A DNA stretch of 38,500 nucleotides. Origin: Chrysomallon squamiferum. Lineage: Eukaryota > Mollusca > Gastropoda > Neomphalida > Peltospiridae. Location of the stretch: assembly GCA_012295275.1 (NCBI GenBank), contig CM022671.1, positions 26,430,322 through 26,468,821 of the forward strand. Reading direction: 5' to 3'. This document shows, piece by piece, positions 34,627-38,500 of this stretch; the stretch's first letter is position 1; each line of letters begins with the position of its first letter. The translations under genes were made by a program, and so were the position numbers. Below the pieces are notes generated by a model. The model saw only the letters and a list, made by a program, of their open reading frames with translations. It had not been told where the DNA came from and ran no database searches.

Positions 34627-37320
34627 TCAAGTTATAAGACGAACGAAAGATTCCCATGATTCCTCATTATCGTGATTCGGAATTGGAATAATTCTGTCTT
34701 CGTCCACAGCACTCAGAATACAGTTTGGAATCTCACAAACTCGTCCGGCCTCTCTTAGAATGATGAGTCGGGAAGGAGTTTGCCATGTCACCACGCCGAT
34801 TCCAACTTGAATTTTATACCACGACCACCTATCCTCCAAGTAATCTTGTGTAAAAAGAAAAACAGTTTTCCAGCTGTTGTTTATTCCAAACATTATAGCT
34901 TCAGCGATACTTTCTCCCGGTACAGAGTTTCTGTCGTGTAAGTACACAGAGTAGCCGTAGTCTCTTTCTAACTTTGCTCCTATATCGAGACAAGCTTGTC
35001 GCCAGTCGTGTTCAGCGTAGCAGAGACATACATCAAACATGAAATCTTTTCTCGTTGGACACATTCCACATTTTCGATAAAGATTTTTAAAGAAATAAAT
35101 TAATTGTGTTTTATGTTTAATTATGAAGAACACCAGTACGGAACCTAATATCGTAAATACAGTAATTAGAAGAGCAATCATAAACCAAATCTGCCCAATA
35201 CAACTTTGCCATAAATGTTCTGCGTTGTAGTCCATCACAGAAACAAGCGATCCGTTTTTAGTGGTGCACAAATATGATTTTCTGTTAACTGTATAATTAT
35301 TATCGTGTAACCAAGAAAGGAACAACAGACTTTCACCACAAATGCAGATAAATCTGTTATCTGACAAATCGAATTTAAACGTTTTCTTAAGATAGTGTCT
35401 GTCAAGTGAACTGGTCGTCGATTCTTCGAGATAACTGACTTTGTTGTGATCCATTTTTAACGAGAGCAAATTTGGACAGTTGTTAATGTCGAAAGGAATA
35501 GTAATAAAATTGTTGTTTGATAAAATCAGAATCTGAAGATTAGGATTGTCTTTAAATATATCTGGCGAAAGACGGCTGATTTTGTTACCAGAAATATCTA
35601 GAAAAACTAGATTTGTAAGATTTTGAAACAGTCGTCTGCCATAAATATAGAAATAATCATCAGGAAGCGATACGTCATTTAAGGACAGGTTTTCCAAACT
35701 TGGAAATGTGTCAAAAATTGATGCGTTAAGTGTCATGTGATTATTGTATCCCAGTTTTAAGGTTGTTAAGTTGTTTAGACCTGCGACACTGCCATTTAAT
35801 ATCATGTATTCGTACTGTTGCAGGGACAGTGTCTTTATAACATTGTTAGATGAAAATGTTAGTGTTGTGACAAAATTAACTGCTGATGAAGCGCCATCAA
35901 TAAGTACAGTATTTAATGTTTCCGGGAGAAAATAAACTATACTATCTTGAAACCGCAGAGTATTTGTAAAGAAAGATACATTTCTTTGAAACAACATATT
36001 TTTATTTTTATTTGGATGAAAGCAGGCAAACCCAGATAAATCAACGTATTCCAAGTTCTCAAGCTTCATTACCATGGAAATTATTTTAAAGTCGCTGTAC
36101 TTATAATCGCCAAAAAACGCGTTTTCGTGTAAATCAATTCTTTTAATACATTTACTGAAATTATTATTCTGAAATAAACTTGTTGCATTAATATAAAGAA
36201 GGTGGTTTTCAGAAATATCTAACTCTGAGACACAGATGTTTTCTAAATACTTCAGATTTTCTGCAAAAAGTTGTTGATCATATATCGTCTTGGTAACTTC
36301 AAGTAGTGAAGACTTCAGATTTCTGAAATTTAAAGTAGACATGTTGAATCCTTGCAAGCCGTACAGTGAAAAGAGAGCAGCGTGCATACCGAGGTCCCTG
36401 TCGCCTTCTAAATTAAGTTTGTTTAGATGTTTCAAAGGGGCAAACGCATTTGCTTGTATTTCCTTAATATCACTACAAAATGACAAGTCTAAAACTGTTA
36501 AGTTTGTAGACGTAAACGCTGAGAACGACTCATTAGACAGGACCCTAATATTACAGTTAGCAGATTTACCCGATAAATTTAACAGTCTGAGACGAACCAA
36601 CGATTGGAATCCAGAAGGAAAAATCACGTTTGAAAAACTGTCTATCGTCAGTTCTTGTAGATTCTGCAAGGATTGGAATATCTCATCCGGATACTCACCA
36701 GTTTCGCTGTTAAACGATATGTTTAGGGTTTGTAGGTTGACTAAAGGTCTGAACACAGATTTTGGGAAAGATTTGTTATCATAATCCAAACTGTTAACAC
36801 TCAGATCAAGAATGGTGAGGTTTTGACAAGACTCGAAGAGATTCTTCGGTAGACGTTTTAATCCGTTTTGAGAAAGGTTCAGATACACAAGTGATGAGTA
36901 GTTGAAATCTTCAGGGTTTAAGATTAATGTATTTTTACTGAGATCCAAGGCTACTATGTTCTTGTTCAGCCTGGGGACACGTTGTAGATTTCTCCCATGA
37001 CAGTCAGCAAATAAACCTCCGTATCTTTCTGAGTACGTAATGGAACAGTTGACTGTTGTATTCTCAGTTGTAGCAAATGCTACAGAAATGAGAGATAATC
37101 CGAGGATTGTTAAAACCTGAATAAATATATTTTAAAAAATTGATATTAGAAAATTTCCTTTATAAAATAATTCTTTGAATGATCGAGAATATTCCATTTT
37201 TACTTTGCATTTATATGTAATTATTTATGAAATATCATGTATCAACAACAAACAGAAATAAAGACTTACACAGATAGTCGTCATAACTTCGTGAAAACTG
37301 CCATATACGTTTTCAGTCAT
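34627..37320 (-). CDS. Toll-like receptor (single-cysteine-cluster type), two exons
   Basis: The coding sequence is the join of 37320-37270 and 37116-34627 on the minus strand, 846 residues. The single exon 2 frame is open from the acceptor to the TGA at 34629-34627. Domains in order are: a signal peptide whose hydrophobic core (VLTILGLSLISVAFA) ends near residue 32; an N-terminal cap with paired Cys about residues 44 and 56; about 17-19 leucine-rich repeats (residues about 68-600) with many N-glycosylation sequons; a C-terminal cap with Cys608, 610, 634 and 656; a transmembrane helix at about 661-683; and a cytoplasmic TIR domain at about 708-846. TIR box 1 is FDVCLCYAEHD. The BB loop is DRNSVPGE, with Asn where most TLRs have Asp. 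Box 3 is the SWESF region, only a few residues before the C-terminus. TLRs sense microbial or endogenous ligands and signal through MyD88-type adaptors. The ligand and subfamily cannot be told from sequence. Confidence 0.93.
37117..37269 (-). other. TLR intron 1 (153 bp, phase 0)
   Basis: On the minus strand exon 1 ends before GTAAGT (donor beginning at 37269) and exon 2 begins after ATTTATTCAG (acceptor ending at 37117). Joining them keeps the frame and completes a hydrophobic signal peptide. An in-frame TAA lies 15 bases inside the intron from the acceptor, so the frame cannot simply extend without splicing. Confidence 0.85.
37270..37320 (-). CDS. TLR coding exon 1 (start codon and N-terminus)
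   Basis: Seventeen codons run from ATG at 37320-37318 to the GTAAGT donor. A second in-frame ATG at 37284-37282 (residue 13) gives a more classical signal peptide directly preceding the hydrophobic core, so it may be the real start. The exon is too short for automatic ORF detection. It is supported by perfect donor sequence, frame continuity and a diverged duplicate of its start region at 38078-38087. Confidence 0.75.
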
Positions 37321-37409
37321 TTACAGCGTCCTAGTTTTCAGTACGTTTCAATTTGCTTAGTGAGAACAGGGTACAGTGAACTGCATATAAGCATTCAAGC
37401 CCGAACTCC

Positions 37410-37415
37410 TTTATA
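37410..37415 (-). promoter_or_regulatory. TATA-like box of the TLR gene
   Basis: TTTATA on the plus strand reads TATAAA on the minus strand, about 90 bases upstream of the first ATG. An initiator-like TTCACTG follows at 37380-37374, about 35-38 bases downstream. The position is reasonable for a short 5' UTR of about 55-60 bases. The assignment is motif-based. Confidence 0.4.
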
Positions 37416-37532
37416 AATAATAATTATATCACAACAGAAAAAAACTAATTTGTACAGTTTGAGTTCTATCGCGTAGTCCTGCGGTTCTGTTCAACAAGTA
37501 GATACTTATGATCAATGCATGTTCCATTTGAA

Positions 37533-37750
37533 TGATCGAGAATGTTCCATTTTTAGTCTCCATTTATACGTAATTATTTATGAAACAGCTGTCTGTTGTA
37601 TTTTCAGTCGTAGTTAATGCTTCAGAAATCAAAGATAATCCGAGGATTGTTAAAACCTGAATATCAACATTATAAAAAATTGTGACTATTCGAAAATTTC
37701 CTTCATGAAATAATTATTTGAATGCGTGGAGAATGTTCCATTTTTAATGT
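37533..37750 (-). pseudogene. Diverged duplicate of TLR exon 2 start with intron fragments
   Basis: 37581-37656 matches the first about 76 bases of TLR exon 2 with about ten mismatches and no indels, including the TTCAG acceptor. Translated, it keeps an open signal-peptide-like frame (VLTILGLSLISEALTTTENT) for 25 codons, then the similarity stops. On each side (about 37533-37580 and 37720-37745) lie copies of TLR intron 1 sequence. There is no LRR or TIR body, so this is a partial duplicate rather than a gene. Confidence 0.8.
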
Positions 37751-37817
37751 ATGGTGAATACAACACATGATATAACATTATGTGTGTATGTTGAAATGTA
37801 TATATATATATATATAC

Positions 37818-37950
37818 ACAATAAAGCTTTTCACTGTCCACTTCTCCTAGTTGTTAAAATCGCAATAAATGTATAAATTATTAACAATGACATGTCAATT
37901 GTTATTCATTTAAATGTATTGTTTTAATTTCAGTGCCGAGCAAAAAATGG
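37818..37950. repeat. Local duplicate segment, copy 1
   Basis: From CACAATAAAG (37817) through CACTGTCCACTTCTCCTAGT to GTTTTAATTTCAGTG, this segment recurs at about 38203-38345 in the same orientation, offset about 386 bp. It ends with a pyrimidine-AG stretch that resembles a plus-strand splice acceptor. It has no coding content. Confidence 0.65.
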
Positions 37951-38077
37951 TCTGATACTGAAGTGAAAACAACTTATAAATAGTGACGTAAAGATACATA
38001 TCGGTACTATCGGAAATCTATAATTTATTACTAATGCTCTTGTTGTTATCTACTTTTCTCTGTTTTGTTCCTGGTTA

Positions 38078-38190
38078 TTTCAGACATTTACAGAGTCCTA
38101 GTTTTCTCTACGTTTGAGTTTGCTTACTGAAAACAGGCTGATAGCGAGCCGCATTGATCCATTCAAACCAGAACTTTTTTGTATATCAGA
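38078..38190 (-). pseudogene. Diverged duplicate of TLR start codon and promoter-proximal region
   Basis: The sequence aligns with 37311-37420 (offset 767 bp), keeping the ATG (38087-38085 on the minus strand), the CTAGGAC-CTGTAA leader and the GTTTGAATGG region. The TATA region is altered to TATACAAA. The frame after the ATG differs from TLR exon 1 and stops after 13 codons. With 37533-37750 it makes a split, non-functional-looking copy of the TLR 5' end. Confidence 0.7.
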
Positions 38191-38202
38191 AAAAAACATA
38201 TT

Positions 38203-38500
38203 CACAATAAAGATTTTTACTGTCCATTTCTGCTAGTGGTTGTGTGTCACACATAATGAAAGAAATTGCTAAAATAAGAACAAAATATTTAACAGTGGGA
38301 TGTTAGTTTGTAATCATTTAGACATATTGTTTAAATTTCAGTGATGACCAAAGAAAGTGTTGTTTTTTTGGAGAGGGGGGTTTGAATTTTTTTTTTCCCA
38401 TTGTGTTCGCGTTACATGAACAAGTAATATCATTAAAAGGTCTGATATGTTTGCGGTAACGAAACACGGCTGCTATATCAGTCGGTGTGAATATTTAGCT
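38203..38500. repeat. Local duplicate segment, copy 2, and non-coding edge
   Basis: 38203-38345 is the second copy of the 37817-37945 segment. The last 150 bp contain a G-rich patch at 38371-38381 and a T-rich run but no recognisable gene. Confidence 0.55.

Noticed and set aside
36290-36784. 164-codon plus frame inside the TLR gene
   Set aside because: It is antisense to the leucine-rich repeat coding region, which is clearly the real gene.

Overview
The window reads as animal nuclear DNA, most likely from a mollusc and probably a cephalopod (octopus-like). The reasons are very low gene density (two recognisable protein genes in 38.5 kb), a strongly AT-rich background, dense simple-sequence repeats of many classes ((GA)n/(CT)n, (GT)n, (AAT)n, (AAC)n, TATG and TCTA types), decayed tandem arrays, and a single-cysteine-cluster Toll-like receptor. 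The organism call is inference. The protein families themselves are seen in the sequence.

Layout. 1-7.6 kb is gene-free, with homopolymers, microsatellites and two islands of higher complexity and CpG content (about 1.70-1.96 and 5.99-6.42 kb). 7.63-8.29 kb is the presumed promoter and leader of a Ras-like small GTPase of the RASL10 family, encoded in one uninterrupted plus-strand exon (8287-8922), with a 3' UTR and a good poly(A) signal at 9341. 9.4-24 kb has no recognisable gene. It holds four decayed tandem arrays (periods about 95, 180, 30-150 and 40 bp), an inverted pair of (CT)n/(GA)n tracts, and further islands that look like cis-regulatory DNA (13.1, 17.6-18.0, 18.9-19.1, 19.8-20.1 and 23.6-24.0 kb). 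24.2-25.2 and 31.5-32.3 kb carry two copies of one dispersed repeat whose two blocks occur in opposite order. Another island lies at 28.7-29.0 kb.

The right end, 34.6-37.3 kb on the minus strand, is a Toll-like receptor gene of 846 codons in two exons. A 17-codon first exon is followed by a 153-bp phase-0 intron and one large exon carrying the end of the signal peptide, the leucine-rich repeats, the transmembrane helix and the TIR domain. Immediately upstream of it (37.53-38.35 kb) lies a diverged partial duplicate of the gene's own 5' end: start-codon region, intron fragments and the signal-peptide part of exon 2, without the receptor body.

The two genes are about 26 kb apart, point toward each other and show no evident functional link. 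The TLR is a predicted innate-immune membrane receptor and the RASL10 protein a predicted prenylated GTPase-like signalling protein. No RNA gene, CRISPR array, viral gene or intact transposon was recognised. The least ordinary features are the duplicated TLR 5' end, the permuted dispersed repeat, and the CpG-retaining non-coding islands.
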